In this document: piece after piece, positions 34,774 to 42,259 of the stretch
Position numbering within the stretch: position 1 is the first letter of the stretch
How the letters are laid out: each line of letters begins with the position of its first letter
NCBI RefSeq assembly: GCF_001553565.1
Contig: NZ_CP014228.1
Location: 2,976,001-3,040,000, forward strand
Reading direction: 5' to 3'
DNA: 64,000 nucleotides
From: Actinomyces radicidentis
Lineage (GTDB): Bacteria; Actinomycetota; Actinomycetes; Actinomycetales; Actinomycetaceae
The notes under the pieces: model-generated
Database searches by the model: none
The model's input: only the letters and a program-made list of their open reading frames with translations
What the model was told of the DNA's origin: nothing
Position numbers and translations under genes: made by a program

Positions 34774-34802
34774 ATCGTATTGGGACCTCAGTCCCGGGTC
34801 AC
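34774..34802 (-). promoter_or_regulatory. ndh promoter with internal palindrome
   Basis: On the minus strand GTGACC and TACGAT are 17 bases apart, and the -10 is six bases before the ATG. The palindrome GGGAC-N4-GTCCC (34782-34795) fills the spacer, a typical repressor position. The regulator is unknown; the site does not resemble the Rex consensus. Confidence 0.5.
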
Positions 34803-34851
34803 GCGGGGTTCCGCCGGTCGGGCGCGGCGTCCCTCACAGAGCTCCGGGCTC

Positions 34852-36720
34852 TCAGCGCAGGTTGAGGATCTCGCCGGTGTCGACGTCGACGTCGATGCGC
34901 TCGGCGGCCGGGCGGCTCGGCAGGCCGGGCATCGTCGAGATGGACCCGCAGACCGCGTAGACGTACCCGGCTCCGGCGGCCAGGCGCACCTCCCTCACGG
35001 GCAGCCGCCAGCCGGTGGGCACGCCCTTGAGGGCGGGGTCGGCGGACAGCGACAGCGGCGTCTTGGCCACCACGACGGCGAGGCCGCCGTAGCCGTCGGC
35101 CTCGAGCCGGTCGAGGAAGCGGGCGGCGGCGGGCGCGTAGTCGACGCCGTCGGCGCCGTACATCGCGGCCACCTTCCCGATCTTGGTGCGCAGGTCGTCC
35201 TCGGGCTCGTAGAGGGGGCGCCCCACCGCCGACGGGGAGCCGCTGCCCCGCCGCACCCCGGTGCAGGCGGCGACGACGGCGTCGGCGAGCCCGGTGCAGC
35301 CGGGGCCACCGTCGGTGACGGGGCGGACGGCGGCGACCTTGGCACCGGCCGCGCGGGCGATGCGCTCGACCTCGGCGACCTCGGAATCGTGGTCCGTGGG
35401 GAAGACGTTAACGGCGACGACGGGCTCGAGGCCGAAGCCGCGCACGATCTCGAGGTGCCGGAGCATGTTGCCGGCGCCGGCGCGGACGTCGTCGAGGTTC
35501 TCCTCGAGCATCCCGGCGGGCAGGTCCTTGCCGGAGACGACGCGGTAGCGGCCGGAGTGGGCCTTGAGGGCGCGGACGGTGACGACGAGGACGGCCGCCT
35601 CGGGGCGCATGCCGGAGACGCCGCACTTGAGGTCGAAGAAGCGCTCGAGTCCCATGTCGGCGCCGAAGCCCGCCTCGGTGAGGACGTAGCCGGGCCCGGT
35701 CGCGCGCCCGTCGGCGTCGGAGCGGGGCGTGTCGGGATCGGCGGTGCCGCCGGTGCCGCCGGCGAGCCCCCGGGCGGCGACGAGGTCGGCGATGACGGAG
35801 GAGCAGCCGGTGGCGATGTTGCCGAAGGGGCCCGTGTGGATGAGGGCCGGGGCACCCTCCCCGGTGCGCAGGAGGTTGGGCTCGAGGGCGTCCCGAAGGA
35901 CGGCCGCCATGGCACCGGCGGCCCGGAGGTCCTCGGCGGTGACCCACCGGCCGTCGAGGTCGCGGGCGACGACGATGCGCCCGAGGCGGGCGCGGAGGTC
36001 GGCGAGGGAGGTGGCGAGCGACATGATGACCATGACCTCGCTGGCCGGGGTGATGTCGAAGGTGGACTGCCGGGTGACGCCGTCGGTGGCGCCGCCCAGC
36101 CCGATGATGACGTGCCGCAGAGCGCGGTCGTTGACGTCGAGCACGCGGGGCCAGGTGATGGTGCGCTCGTCGATGCGCAGGGCGTTGCCGTGGTGGAGGT
36201 GGTTGTCGAGGACGGCGGCGAGGAGGTTGTGGGCGGCGGTGATCGCGTGGAAGTCGCCGGTGAGGTGGAGGTTCATGCGCTCCGCGGGCAGGATCCGGGC
36301 GCGACCGGAGCCGCCGGCGCCGCCCTTGATGCCGAAGGTGGGGCCCATGGCGGACTGGCGCAGGGTGAGCAGGGGGCGTTCGCCGCGCACGGCGAGGCCC
36401 TGGGCGAGGCCGATGGCGACGGTGGACTTGCCCTCGCCGAAGGAGGTGGGGGTCATCGCGGTGATGACGACGTAGTGGGCGGGCTCCCCGGTGGGAGGCG
36501 GCCCGTCGAGGGCGGTGAGGTCGATCTTGGCGACGTCGCGGCCGTAGGGGATGACGTGCTCGGCGGCGATGCCGGCGCGTGCGGCGAGGGCTGCGAGGTC
36601 GACGTGCTCGTCCTGCTCGGGCGACGGGGGCCGACTCGGCGCCTCCTCGGAGGCGGGCGGCTCCGCTGAGACGTGCGACGGCGTGGTGGGAAGGGCCGAC
36701 TCTCCGTTGAGCTCACTCAT
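34852..36720 (-). CDS. fhs: formate-tetrahydrofolate ligase
   Basis: This ligase makes 10-formyl-tetrahydrofolate from formate, ATP and THF. The 622-residue protein has the ATP loop ITAMTPTSFGEGKSTVAIGL near residue 87, LRQSAMGPTFGIKGGAGG near residue 120 and LTGDFHAITAAHNLL near 155. HTGPFGNIATGCSSVIAD confirms the family. It is longer than the usual 555-560 residues because of an acidic, Pro/Ser-rich extension of about 40 residues and a Gly/Asp-rich insert near residues 318-340. The ATG at 36720 is fixed by TAGGCT six bases upstream. It lies near gcvPTH, in line with one-carbon metabolism. Confidence 0.94.
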   Translation of the reverse strand: MSELNGESALPTTPSHVSAEPPASEEAPSRPPSPEQDEHVDLAALAARAGIAAEHVIPYGRDVAKIDLTALDGPPPTGEPAHYVVITAMTPTSFGEGKSTVAIGLAQGLAVRGERPLLTLRQSAMGPTFGIKGGAGGSGRARILPAERMNLHLTGDFHAITAAHNLLAAVLDNHLHHGNALRIDERTITWPRVLDVNDRALRHVIIGLGGATDGVTRQSTFDITPASEVMVIMSLATSLADLRARLGRIVVARDLDGRWVTAEDLRAAGAMAAVLRDALEPNLLRTGEGAPALIHTGPFGNIATGCSSVIADLVAARGLAGGTGGTADPDTPRSDADGRATGPGYVLTEAGFGADMGLERFFDLKCGVSGMRPEAAVLVVTVRALKAHSGRYRVVSGKDLPAGMLEENLDDVRAGAGNMLRHLEIVRGFGLEPVVAVNVFPTDHDSEVAEVERIARAAGAKVAAVRPVTDGGPGCTGLADAVVAACTGVRRGSGSPSAVGRPLYEPEDDLRTKIGKVAAMYGADGVDYAPAAARFLDRLEADGYGGLAVVVAKTPLSLSADPALKGVPTGWRLPVREVRLAAGAGYVYAVCGSISTMPGLPSRPAAERIDVDVDTGEILNLR

Positions 36721-36726
36721 GGGAGA

Positions 36727-36732
36727 AGCCTA
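36727..36732 (-). promoter_or_regulatory. -10 element, leaderless start of fhs
   Basis: TAGGCT (minus strand) lies six bases before the fhs ATG, in the 108-bp gap after recX. Confidence 0.55.
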
Positions 36733-36828
36733 GGCCGGGCGCAGCGCCCCCGCCGGGCTTCTGAGGGCTGCCCGGGGCTCGGCTCCTGCGCGCCGCGGCG
36801 CCGTGGTGCCACCGGCCGAGGCGGTCCC

Positions 36829-37344
36829 TCAGGCGCCGTCGGCCTCCTCGCCTCGCTCCTCGGCGAGGGCGCGCTCGATGGCGCGCATGGCGACGCCGCT
36901 GGAGTAGCCCTTGCGGCCGAGCATCGCGGCGGTGCGGCGCTTGCGGACGAGCGGGTCGAGCCGCCGCGTCGAGGCGAGCTTCTTCCTGGCGAGGGCGAGG
37001 GCGGCGGCGTCCTCGTCCTCGGCGTCGATCTGGTCGAGCGCGGAGGCGATGGCGGCCTCCCCCAGCCCCTTGCGGCGCAGCTCGTCGGCGATGGCCCGGC
37101 GGGCGGCGCCCTTCTCGGCGAAGCGGGTCCGGGCGACGACGGCGGCGTAGGCGGCGTCATCGATGAGGCCCGCGGACTCGAGGCGGTCGAGGACCTCCTC
37201 GGCGACGCGGGGGTCGACCTCCTTGCGGGCGAGGAGCTCGGCGAGGGCGGCGCGCGGCGCCGCCGACCGGTCGAGGCGGCGCAGGACGATGTCCCTCGCC
37301 GCCTCGACCTCGGCCTGGTGCTCGTCGGGCGTGAGCCAGGGCAT
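36829..37344 (-). CDS. recX: regulatory protein RecX
   Basis: RecX binds RecA filaments and limits their growth. The 171-residue protein is built of three-helix repeats; ARDIVLRRLDRSAAPRAALAE and YAAVVARTRFAEKGAARRAI are the first two. KRRTAAMLGRKGYSSGVAMRAI forms the last repeat. Its ATG overlaps the recA stop by one base (TGATG), so it is translated from the recA mRNA and induced with it during DNA damage. Confidence 0.92.
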   Translation of the reverse strand: MPWLTPDEHQAEVEAARDIVLRRLDRSAAPRAALAELLARKEVDPRVAEEVLDRLESAGLIDDAAYAAVVARTRFAEKGAARRAIADELRRKGLGEAAIASALDQIDAEDEDAAALALARKKLASTRRLDPLVRKRRTAAMLGRKGYSSGVAMRAIERALAEERGEEADGA

Positions 37345-38534
37345 CAGAAGCCGCCGGCCTCCTCGCCGAAGGCGGCGTCGATCTCCTCGTCACCGGCCTT
37401 CTTGCGGCCCTTGGCCGCCTTGAGGGCGCCGGTGGCCGCGCCGTCGGAGGCGCCGGAGGCGGCCTTGTTCGCCTTCGCGGCGGCCTCGGCCTCCGCGGCC
37501 TCCGCCTCCTCGCGGGCCTTGCGGCCGGGCTCGCCGATGCCGAGGGCGGCGAGGATCTTGTTCTCGATCTCGTCGGCCAGCTCGGGGTTGTCCTTGAGGA
37601 ACTGGCGGGAGTTCTCCTTGCCCTGGCCGAGCTGATCCGTGCCGTAGGTGAACCAGGCGCCGGACTTGCGGACGATGCCGTTCTCGACGCCGAGGTCGAG
37701 CAGGCCGCCCTCGCGGGAGATGCCCTGGCCGTAGAGGATGTCGAACTCGGCCTGCTTGAAGGGCGGGGCCATCTTGTTCTTGACGACCTTGGCGCGGGTG
37801 CGGTTGCCGACGGGCTGGTCCCCGTCCTTGAGGGTCTGGATGCGGCGGACGTCGATGCGCACCGAGGCGTAGAACTTGAGGGCCTTGCCGCCGGTGGTGG
37901 TCTCGGGGCTGCCGAAGAAGACGCCGATCTTCTCGCGGAGCTGGTTGATGAAGATGGCGGTGGTGCCGGTGGCGGACAGGGCGCCGGTGATCTTGCGCAG
38001 GGCCTGGCTCATGAGGCGGGCCTGGAGGCCGACGTGGGAGTCGCCCATCTCGCCCTCGATCTCCGCCTTGGGCACGAGGGCCGCGACGGAGTCGATGACG
38101 ATGATGTCGAGGCCGCCGGAGCGGATGAGCATGTCCGCGATCTCGAGAGCCTGCTCGCCGGTGTCCGGCTGGGAGACGAGGAGGTTGTCCGTGTCCACGC
38201 CGAGGGCCTTGGCGTAGACCGGGTCGAGGGCGTGCTCGGCGTCGATGAAGGCCGCGTTGCCGCCGGCCTTCTGGGCGTTGGCGACGGCGTGCAGGGCGAC
38301 GGTGGTCTTACCGGAGGACTCGGGGCCGTAGATCTCCACGACGCGGCCGCGGGGCAGACCGCCGATGCCGAGGGCGACGTCGAGCGCCGTCGACCCGGTG
38401 GGGATGACGGAAACCGGCGGGCGGGTGTCGTCGCCCAGACGCATGACGGAGCCCTTGCCGAAGGACTTGTCGATCTGGGCGAGGGCGGTGGCCAGGGCCT
38501 TGGAGCGGTCCTGGGTCTGGCTGGCTGCGGGCAT
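37344..38534 (-). CDS. recA: recombinase RecA
   Basis: RecA forms filaments on single-stranded DNA for homologous recombination and triggers LexA cleavage. The 396-residue protein has Walker [10 protein letters not shown] at residues 70-78, [21 protein letters not shown] after it, and the DNA-binding loop [21 protein letters not shown] split over L2. The C-terminus is an Ala/Lys/Glu-rich tail of about 50 residues ending in an acidic stretch. No intein is present. The ATG at 38534 has GAGG nine bases upstream. Transcription starts about 160 bases further up from a promoter overlapped by a LexA box. Confidence 0.98.
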   Translation of the reverse strand: MPAASQTQDRSKALATALAQIDKSFGKGSVMRLGDDTRPPVSVIPTGSTALDVALGIGGLPRGRVVEIYGPESSGKTTVALHAVANAQKAGGNAAFIDAEHALDPVYAKALGVDTDNLLVSQPDTGEQALEIADMLIRSGGLDIIVIDSVAALVPKAEIEGEMGDSHVGLQARLMSQALRKITGALSATGTTAIFINQLREKIGVFFGSPETTTGGKALKFYASVRIDVRRIQTLKDGDQPVGNRTRAKVVKNKMAPPFKQAEFDILYGQGISREGGLLDLGVENGIVRKSGAWFTYGTDQLGQGKENSRQFLKDNPELADEIENKILAALGIGEPGRKAREEAEAAEAEAAAKANKAASGASDGAATGALKAAKGRKKAGDEEIDAAFGEEAGGF

Positions 38535-38703
38535 GTGTCTACCTCGGTGCTCGGGCGGCTCTCGGCCGCGACGGATGGACTGGTCCTGTCGGCGAGGTCC
38601 CCTCTCCGGGGCTCGCGGACGACGCTATGCCGGACCACCGACACGAACTCGAGTCCCTTGCGCCCCTGTGGAGGAGGGGGCGCAGGAGCGTCGTCCGTGG
38701 AGC

Positions 38704-38733
38704 ACTGTATCCGAACACCTGTTCGACGCCCAA
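38704..38733 (-). promoter_or_regulatory. recA: SOS-controlled recA promoter
   Basis: On the minus strand TTGGGC and TACAGT are 18 bases apart. The LexA box lies inside this spacer, so repressor and polymerase exclude each other. Confidence 0.6.
38712..38725. promoter_or_regulatory. LexA (SOS) box
   Basis: CGAACACCTGTTCG is a palindrome with arms CGAAC and GTTCG, matching the actinobacterial and Gram-positive LexA consensus CGAAC-N4-GTTCG exactly. Confidence 0.85.
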
Positions 38734-38849
38734 TCGGCTCACGGCGTGTCCCGGCCGGTCGATCGGCGGTCCCCGTCGGCGGTTCACCCGGGCTCGCGGG
38801 CCCGCCACGGGCGCCGGCGCGAGGACCGGCAGCCCTCAACGACACGGAG

Positions 38850-39074
38850 TCAGCGGCGCCGACGGGTGTCGTCGCGGAAGACCCAGCGGTCGGCGTCGGA
38901 GCGGTCGGTCTCGTCGCACAGGGCGCCCCAGACGTCGCGGGGCGCGACGCCGGCCTCGAGCGCGTCGACGCTCGTCATCCCGATGCCGGGCAGGACGAGG
39001 TCCTGGGTGAGGGAGCGGCCGTAGCCGGAGCCGAAGACGGTGTCGACGGCGCTCCAGAACTCCGAGTGCTTCAC
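38850..39074 (-). CDS. DUF3046 family protein
   Basis: This 74-residue protein of unknown function starts KHSEFWSAVDTVFGSGYG after the initiator, and continues with TQDLVLPGIGMTSVDALEAG and an acidic region ending in an Arg run. Those features match DUF3046, which is almost always found between clgR and recA in actinobacteria, as here. The GTG at 39074 has AGGAGG six bases upstream. The position next to recA suggests a link to DNA metabolism but nothing is proven. Confidence 0.88.
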   Translation of the reverse strand: MKHSEFWSAVDTVFGSGYGRSLTQDLVLPGIGMTSVDALEAGVAPRDVWGALCDETDRSDADRWVFRDDTRRRR

Positions 39075-39170
39075 GGCGCCCCTCCTCTGCTCGGCTCCTC
39101 GCGGCTGGGTCCGCAGCCGCCGGGGCGCGCCGCGCGCCCTCGGGGCGAGGGTGCCCCGATCCGTCCGGGA

Positions 39171-39209
39171 AAGCAAAGGCCCCGGCCCGCACGTCGCGGA
39201 GCCGGGGCC
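39171..39209 (-). terminator. intrinsic terminator of clgR-like gene
   Basis: Nine-base arms (GGCCCCGGC and its complement) are followed on the minus strand by TTTGCTTT, a Rho-independent layout 22 bases after the stop codon of the regulator gene. Confidence 0.75.
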
Positions 39210-39231
39210 GGAGCCTGGTGGCCGGTGCGCG

Positions 39232-39555
39232 TCAGCGCTGCGGCATGCGCTGCTGACGGACCAGCTCGTCCGGGACGGTGTCCGGGACGGTGACACCCTC
39301 GGTGAGGGCGATGCGGTCGGAGACCTCGCGCAGGACCGCGGAGAGCGGCGCGTCGAGGGCCTGGCAGATCGAGGCGAGGAGCTCGGAGGAGGCCTCCTTC
39401 TGGCCCCGCTCGACCTCGGAGAGGTAGCCCAGGGAGACGCGGGCCTGCGAGGAGACCTCGCGGAGCGTCCGACCCTGGTGCTGACGGACGGAACGGAGCA
39501 CCTCGCCGATCTCGCGGCGCAGGAGGACGTTCTCGGGCTTGGTCGTGGTGTCCAC
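39232..39555 (-). CDS. clgR: XRE-family regulator, ClgR-like
   Basis: This helix-turn-helix regulator resembles ClgR, which activates Clp protease and chaperone genes under stress. [20 protein letters not shown] opens the DNA-binding domain, and [20 protein letters not shown] is the helix-turn-helix, followed by [20 protein letters not shown]. The GTG at 39555 gives 107 residues, the usual family length; GGAGG stands about 13 bases upstream. In-frame ATG codons at 39591 and 39651 would add 12 or 32 residues and cannot be excluded. The place between DUF3046 and cinA is the conserved one. Confidence 0.82.
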   Translation of the reverse strand: MDTTTKPENVLLRREIGEVLRSVRQHQGRTLREVSSQARVSLGYLSEVERGQKEASSELLASICQALDAPLSAVLREVSDRIALTEGVTVPDTVPDELVRQQRMPQR

Positions 39556-39874
39556 GGTCGCACGGTACCCCTCCGCGGATGCCTGGCGCATCGGGGTCCG
39601 GTTCGCCGGACGTGCGGGGCGGGTGGTGCGGGGGTGAGTCGCGTTGTTCATCGTTCGCCACAACCATTCACTACGAGGATTCATTCCCGCGATCGGTCGT
39701 CTCCGTCCGATCACGTGAGGTGATCCTCACCCGGAAGTCTGGGAGGAACCTTGGAACCGCCCCATCACGGGCGCTGAGCCCGCCCACCGTGGCCGGATCG
39801 TGAGGTGGGCGCGGGCCGGTCACCGGGTCCGCCGCCGCTCCCGCAGACCGGCGCGTCGAGCACCCCGCACCGGG
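39556..39874 (-). other. clgR / cinA intergenic region (319 bp)
   Basis: The part next to the regulator may encode extra N-terminal codons if an upstream start is used. A single GTTCGC half-site near 39652 recalls ClgR operators but lacks its partner. Nothing else is recognised between 39670 and the cinA stop. Confidence 0.4.
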
Positions 39875-40411
39875 TCAGCGCGCCGAGGCTGCGTCGAGGA
39901 CGGCGACGGCGAGGGCCACGACCGCCGTCGTCGTGGCCTCGCGCACCGCCTCGCGGTCACCCTCGAGGTGCAGCTCGCGCTCGACGGTCCCCCACGGGGA
40001 GGCCACGGCGACGTGCACGGTGCCGGCCGGGTGGCCGTCGGCCGGTCCGGGGCCGGCGACGCCGGTGGTCGCCAGGCCGAGGTCGGCGCCGAGCAGACGG
40101 GCGACGCCCTGGGCCATCGCGCGCGCGACCTCGCCGTCCACGGGCCCGGTGCGCTCGAGGCGGGCGGCGTCGACGCCGAGGACCTCCGCCTTGACGCGGG
40201 TCGCGTAGGCGACCACTCCCCCGACGACGACGGCCGAGGCGCCCGGGACGCTCACGAGCGTGGAACAGACCTCGCCACCCGTGAGGGACTCGGCGACGGC
40301 GAGGGTGAGGCCGCGCTCCTCGGCGGCGGACAGGAGGAAGCGGGCGGCGTCGACCTGGGTCGAGGCGGCGGGGACCTCCTGGGCCTCCGCCTGCGGGCTC
40401 TGCTCGGCCAT
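39875..40411 (-). CDS. cinA: CinA-type nicotinamide-nucleotide amidohydrolase
   Basis: This 178-residue stand-alone CinA C-terminal domain deamidates nicotinamide mononucleotide in NAD recycling. The catalytic Ser/Lys region is LAVAESLTGGEVCSTL near residues 37-52, followed by GGVVAYATRVKAEVLGV and the loop GVAGPGPADGHPAGTVHVA. The N-terminal molybdopterin-binding half of long CinA proteins is absent, as usual in actinobacteria. GAGGAG precedes the ATG at 40411. It starts ten bases after the pgsA stop and is co-transcribed with it. Confidence 0.92.
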   Translation of the reverse strand: MAEQSPQAEAQEVPAASTQVDAARFLLSAAEERGLTLAVAESLTGGEVCSTLVSVPGASAVVVGGVVAYATRVKAEVLGVDAARLERTGPVDGEVARAMAQGVARLLGADLGLATTGVAGPGPADGHPAGTVHVAVASPWGTVERELHLEGDREAVREATTTAVVALAVAVLDAASAR

Positions 40412-40421
40412 GCGTGTCTCC

Positions 40422-41060
40422 TCAGCGGTTCTCGCGCGCGATGCGTCGCGCCTGCAGGCAGTAGTCGACGCCGGTGACGACCGTGACGACGAGGGCCGCG
40501 CCGATGACGGCCCAGCCGAGCCAGGTCAGTGCCGTGCCGACGGCGCCGGGCAGGAACATCGTCCACGGGATGAGCATGAGGACCAGGCCGGAGATCTGGA
40601 GGACCGTCTTGAGCTTCCCACCGCGGGAGGCCGCCATGACGGCCCGGCGCAGCATGACGAAGCGCAGGAGCGTGATGTCGAGCTCGCGCACGAGGATGAC
40701 GATGGTGACCCACCACCACAGCCGTCCGGCGACCGACAGGAGGATGAACGCGGACAGCGTGAGCGCCTTGTCGGCGATGGGGTCGGCGATCTTGCCGAAG
40801 CTCGTGATGAGGTTGCGCGATCGCGCGAGCTGTCCGTCGAGGCGGTCGGTGATGGCGGCCACGATGAAGACGAGCGCGGCGGCCAGGCGCGCGGGATCGC
40901 CGTCGCGCAGCATGAGCCCGATGAAGACGGGCACGAGGACGAGGCGCAGGACCGTCAGCGCGTTCGCGATGTTGAGCAGCGGCGCCTCCTGCTCGGGGGC
41001 CCCGGGGGCGCTCCCGCCGTCGGGGACCGGGTCGGGGCGGGTGTCGGACACTGCGTTCAT
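40422..41060 (-). CDS. pgsA: CDP-diacylglycerol-glycerol-3-phosphate 3-phosphatidyltransferase
   Basis: PgsA makes phosphatidylglycerol-phosphate, the precursor of phosphatidylglycerol and cardiolipin, at the membrane. The 212-residue protein has the CDP-alcohol phosphotransferase motif with four Asp residues spread over DRLDGQLARSRNLITSFGKI and ADPIADK (residues about 71-98), and five to six membrane helices. The ATG at 41060 lies seven bases after TAGGCT and has no ribosome site, so the gene was leaderless. An IS481-family element now sits 15 bp upstream, directly against that -10 element, and has replaced everything beyond it. Confidence 0.93.
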   Translation of the reverse strand: MNAVSDTRPDPVPDGGSAPGAPEQEAPLLNIANALTVLRLVLVPVFIGLMLRDGDPARLAAALVFIVAAITDRLDGQLARSRNLITSFGKIADPIADKALTLSAFILLSVAGRLWWWVTIVILVRELDITLLRFVMLRRAVMAASRGGKLKTVLQISGLVLMLIPWTMFLPGAVGTALTWLGWAVIGAALVVTVVTGVDYCLQARRIARENR

Positions 41061-41067
41061 CCCGGCA

Positions 41068-41073
41068 AGCCTA
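41068..41073 (-). promoter_or_regulatory. pgsA: pgsA -10 element at the IS junction
   Basis: TAGGCT (minus strand) is seven bases before the pgsA ATG. It overlaps the duplicated target CCTAAC (41070-41075), so the -10 survived the insertion while the native upstream region was displaced by 1.1 kb. Confidence 0.55.
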
Positions 41074-41075
41074 AC
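41070..41075. repeat. target-site duplication, left copy
   Basis: CCTAAC directly flanks the left IS end and recurs at 42179-42184 beside the right end. Confidence 0.85.
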
Positions 41076-41101
41076 TGTACTGATCGGGGAGGTTGGTTGA
41101 A
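41074..41101 (-). promoter_or_regulatory. possible hybrid promoter across IS end and target
   Basis: On the minus strand TTCAAC inside the IS and TACAGT, four bases from the IS end plus two from the target, are 16 bases apart and point at pgsA. Transcription would begin about six bases before the pgsA ATG. Confidence 0.35.
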
Positions 41102-42178
41102 GGACTGCGATCGGCTCGTGTGAGGTGAGGAGAGCACCGGGTGCTGGCAGGGTGGGGCTTGCGACAGTCTCACCGAGCAGTACGAGAGGTGCTCTCCTAA
41201 TGTCCCACGCTAACGCAGCCCTGACCCCACACGCCCGGCAGCGGGTGGCCCGCCTTGTCGTTGAGGAGGGCTACCCCATCAGCGAGGTCGCCGCCCGATT
41301 CCAATGCTCATGGCCCACCGTCAAACGCTGGGTGGACCGCTACCGCGCCGGGGAGGCGATGACCGACCGCTCCAGCCGCCCCCACTCCAGCCCCAACCGC
41401 ACCCCCAACGCCGTGGTACGCCGGGTGGTCAGCCTGCGCAGCCGCCTGCGGGAGGGCCCCGTCCAGCTCGCCGCCCGCACCGGCATCGCACCCTCGACGG
41501 TGCACCGCATCCTCAACACGGCCAGGCTGAACCGCCTCTCCTACCTCGACCGCGCCACCGGGCAGGTCGTACGCCGCTACGAGCACGAGAGCCCCGGTTC
41601 CCTGGTCCACGTCGACGTCAAGAAGGTCGGCAACATCCCCGACGGCGGTGGCTGGAGGTACGTGGGACGCACCCAGGGTGACCACAACCGCCAGACCACC
41701 GACGGCGCCAGGCGCAGGCACGGTCAGCCTCGTCTGGGGTGGGCCTACGTCCACTCCGTGCTCGATGACCACTCGCGCGTGGTCTACTCCGAGGTCCACG
41801 ACGACGAGAAGGCTGCCACCGCCGTGGGTGTCCTGCAGCGGGCGGTGGCGTGGTTCGCCGCCCGCGGGGTGGTCGTTCAGCGGGTGCTGTCCGACAATGG
41901 GGCCGCCTACAGGTCACGGGCCTGGACCCAGGCCTGCGAGCGCCTGGGGGTCAAGGCCCGCTACACCAGGCCCTACCGGCCTCAGACCAACGGGAAGATC
42001 GAGCGGTACCACAGGACCCTGGCTGATGGGTGGGCCTACGCCCGCCACTACGCCAGTGAGGCCGAGCGCCGCGCCGCACTGCCGGCATGGACCCACTTCT
42101 ACAATCACCACCGCCCCCACACCGCCACCGGCGCCCTCCCACCGATCACGAGGTTGACCAACCTCCCCGATCAGTACA
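41076..42178 (+). mobile_element. IS481-family insertion sequence (1103 bp, intact)
   Basis: The element has perfect 22-bp terminal inverted repeats (41076-41097 and 42157-42178) that start TGTACTGATCGGGG, encodes one DDE transposase, and is flanked by 6-bp target duplications CCTAAC. All parts look functional, so the insertion is probably recent. It lies in the divergent promoter region between pgsA and the CapA gene. An 11-bp inverted repeat (41128-41138 with 41188-41198) precedes the transposase start. Confidence 0.93.
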
Positions 42179-42183
42179 CCTAA
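41200..42183 (+). CDS. IS481-family transposase
   Basis: This 327-residue DDE transposase moves the element. Residues 1-60 form a helix-turn-helix (ARQRVARLVVEEGYPISEVA, then CSWPTVKRWVDRY). The catalytic residues are the Asp of VHVDVKKVG near residue 135, the Asp of LSDNGAAY near residue 232, and, 35 residues later, the Glu of NGKIERYHRTL, the exact DD35E spacing of the family. RPHTATGALPP closes the domain. The ATG at 41200 gives the family length. The last sense codon and the TAA at 42181-42183 lie partly or wholly in the duplicated target, so the element supplies no stop of its own. Confidence 0.92.
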   Translation: MSHANAALTPHARQRVARLVVEEGYPISEVAARFQCSWPTVKRWVDRYRAGEAMTDRSSRPHSSPNRTPNAVVRRVVSLRSRLREGPVQLAARTGIAPSTVHRILNTARLNRLSYLDRATGQVVRRYEHESPGSLVHVDVKKVGNIPDGGGWRYVGRTQGDHNRQTTDGARRRHGQPRLGWAYVHSVLDDHSRVVYSEVHDDEKAATAVGVLQRAVAWFAARGVVVQRVLSDNGAAYRSRAWTQACERLGVKARYTRPYRPQTNGKIERYHRTLADGWAYARHYASEAERRAALPAWTHFYNHHRPHTATGALPPITRLTNLPDQYT

Positions 42184-42184
42184 C
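42179..42184. repeat. target-site duplication, right copy
   Basis: CCTAAC matches 41070-41075. Its TAA is used as the transposase stop codon. Confidence 0.85.
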
Positions 42185-42246
42185 GGTGCCGTCACGGTGA
42201 CGCGCCCGACTCGTGCCCCCCGGGCTCCTGCGACCGCCTGCCACGT

Positions 42247-42252
42247 TAGATT
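42247..42252 (+). promoter_or_regulatory. -10 element, leaderless start of CapA-like gene
   Basis: TAGATT lies seven bases before the ATG at 42260. The sequence around this start, GTTAG through ATGA, resembles that of the divergent pgsA start. Confidence 0.5.
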
Positions 42253-42259
42253 GCCCGGC

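Larger units (their letters stand above)
38535..38849 (-). other. recA leader and promoter region (315 bp)
   Basis: No gene is supported here. The gap holds the recA promoter and LexA box around 38704-38733 and a leader of roughly 160 bases without a recognised riboswitch or hairpin attenuator. The remainder up to the DUF3046 stop shows nothing clear. Confidence 0.6.

Noticed and set aside
33274-36669. 1131-codon plus-strand frame opposite ndh and fhs
   Set aside because: It spans two real genes and their intergenic region with the same low-complexity composition, so it is a shadow.
37344-38534. Intein in recA
   Set aside because: The protein is continuous and of normal length through Walker A and the L2 loop; no insertion is seen.
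38539-38808. 89-codon minus-strand frame between DUF3046 and recA
   Set aside because: It covers the recA promoter and LexA box and has no codon bias or family match.
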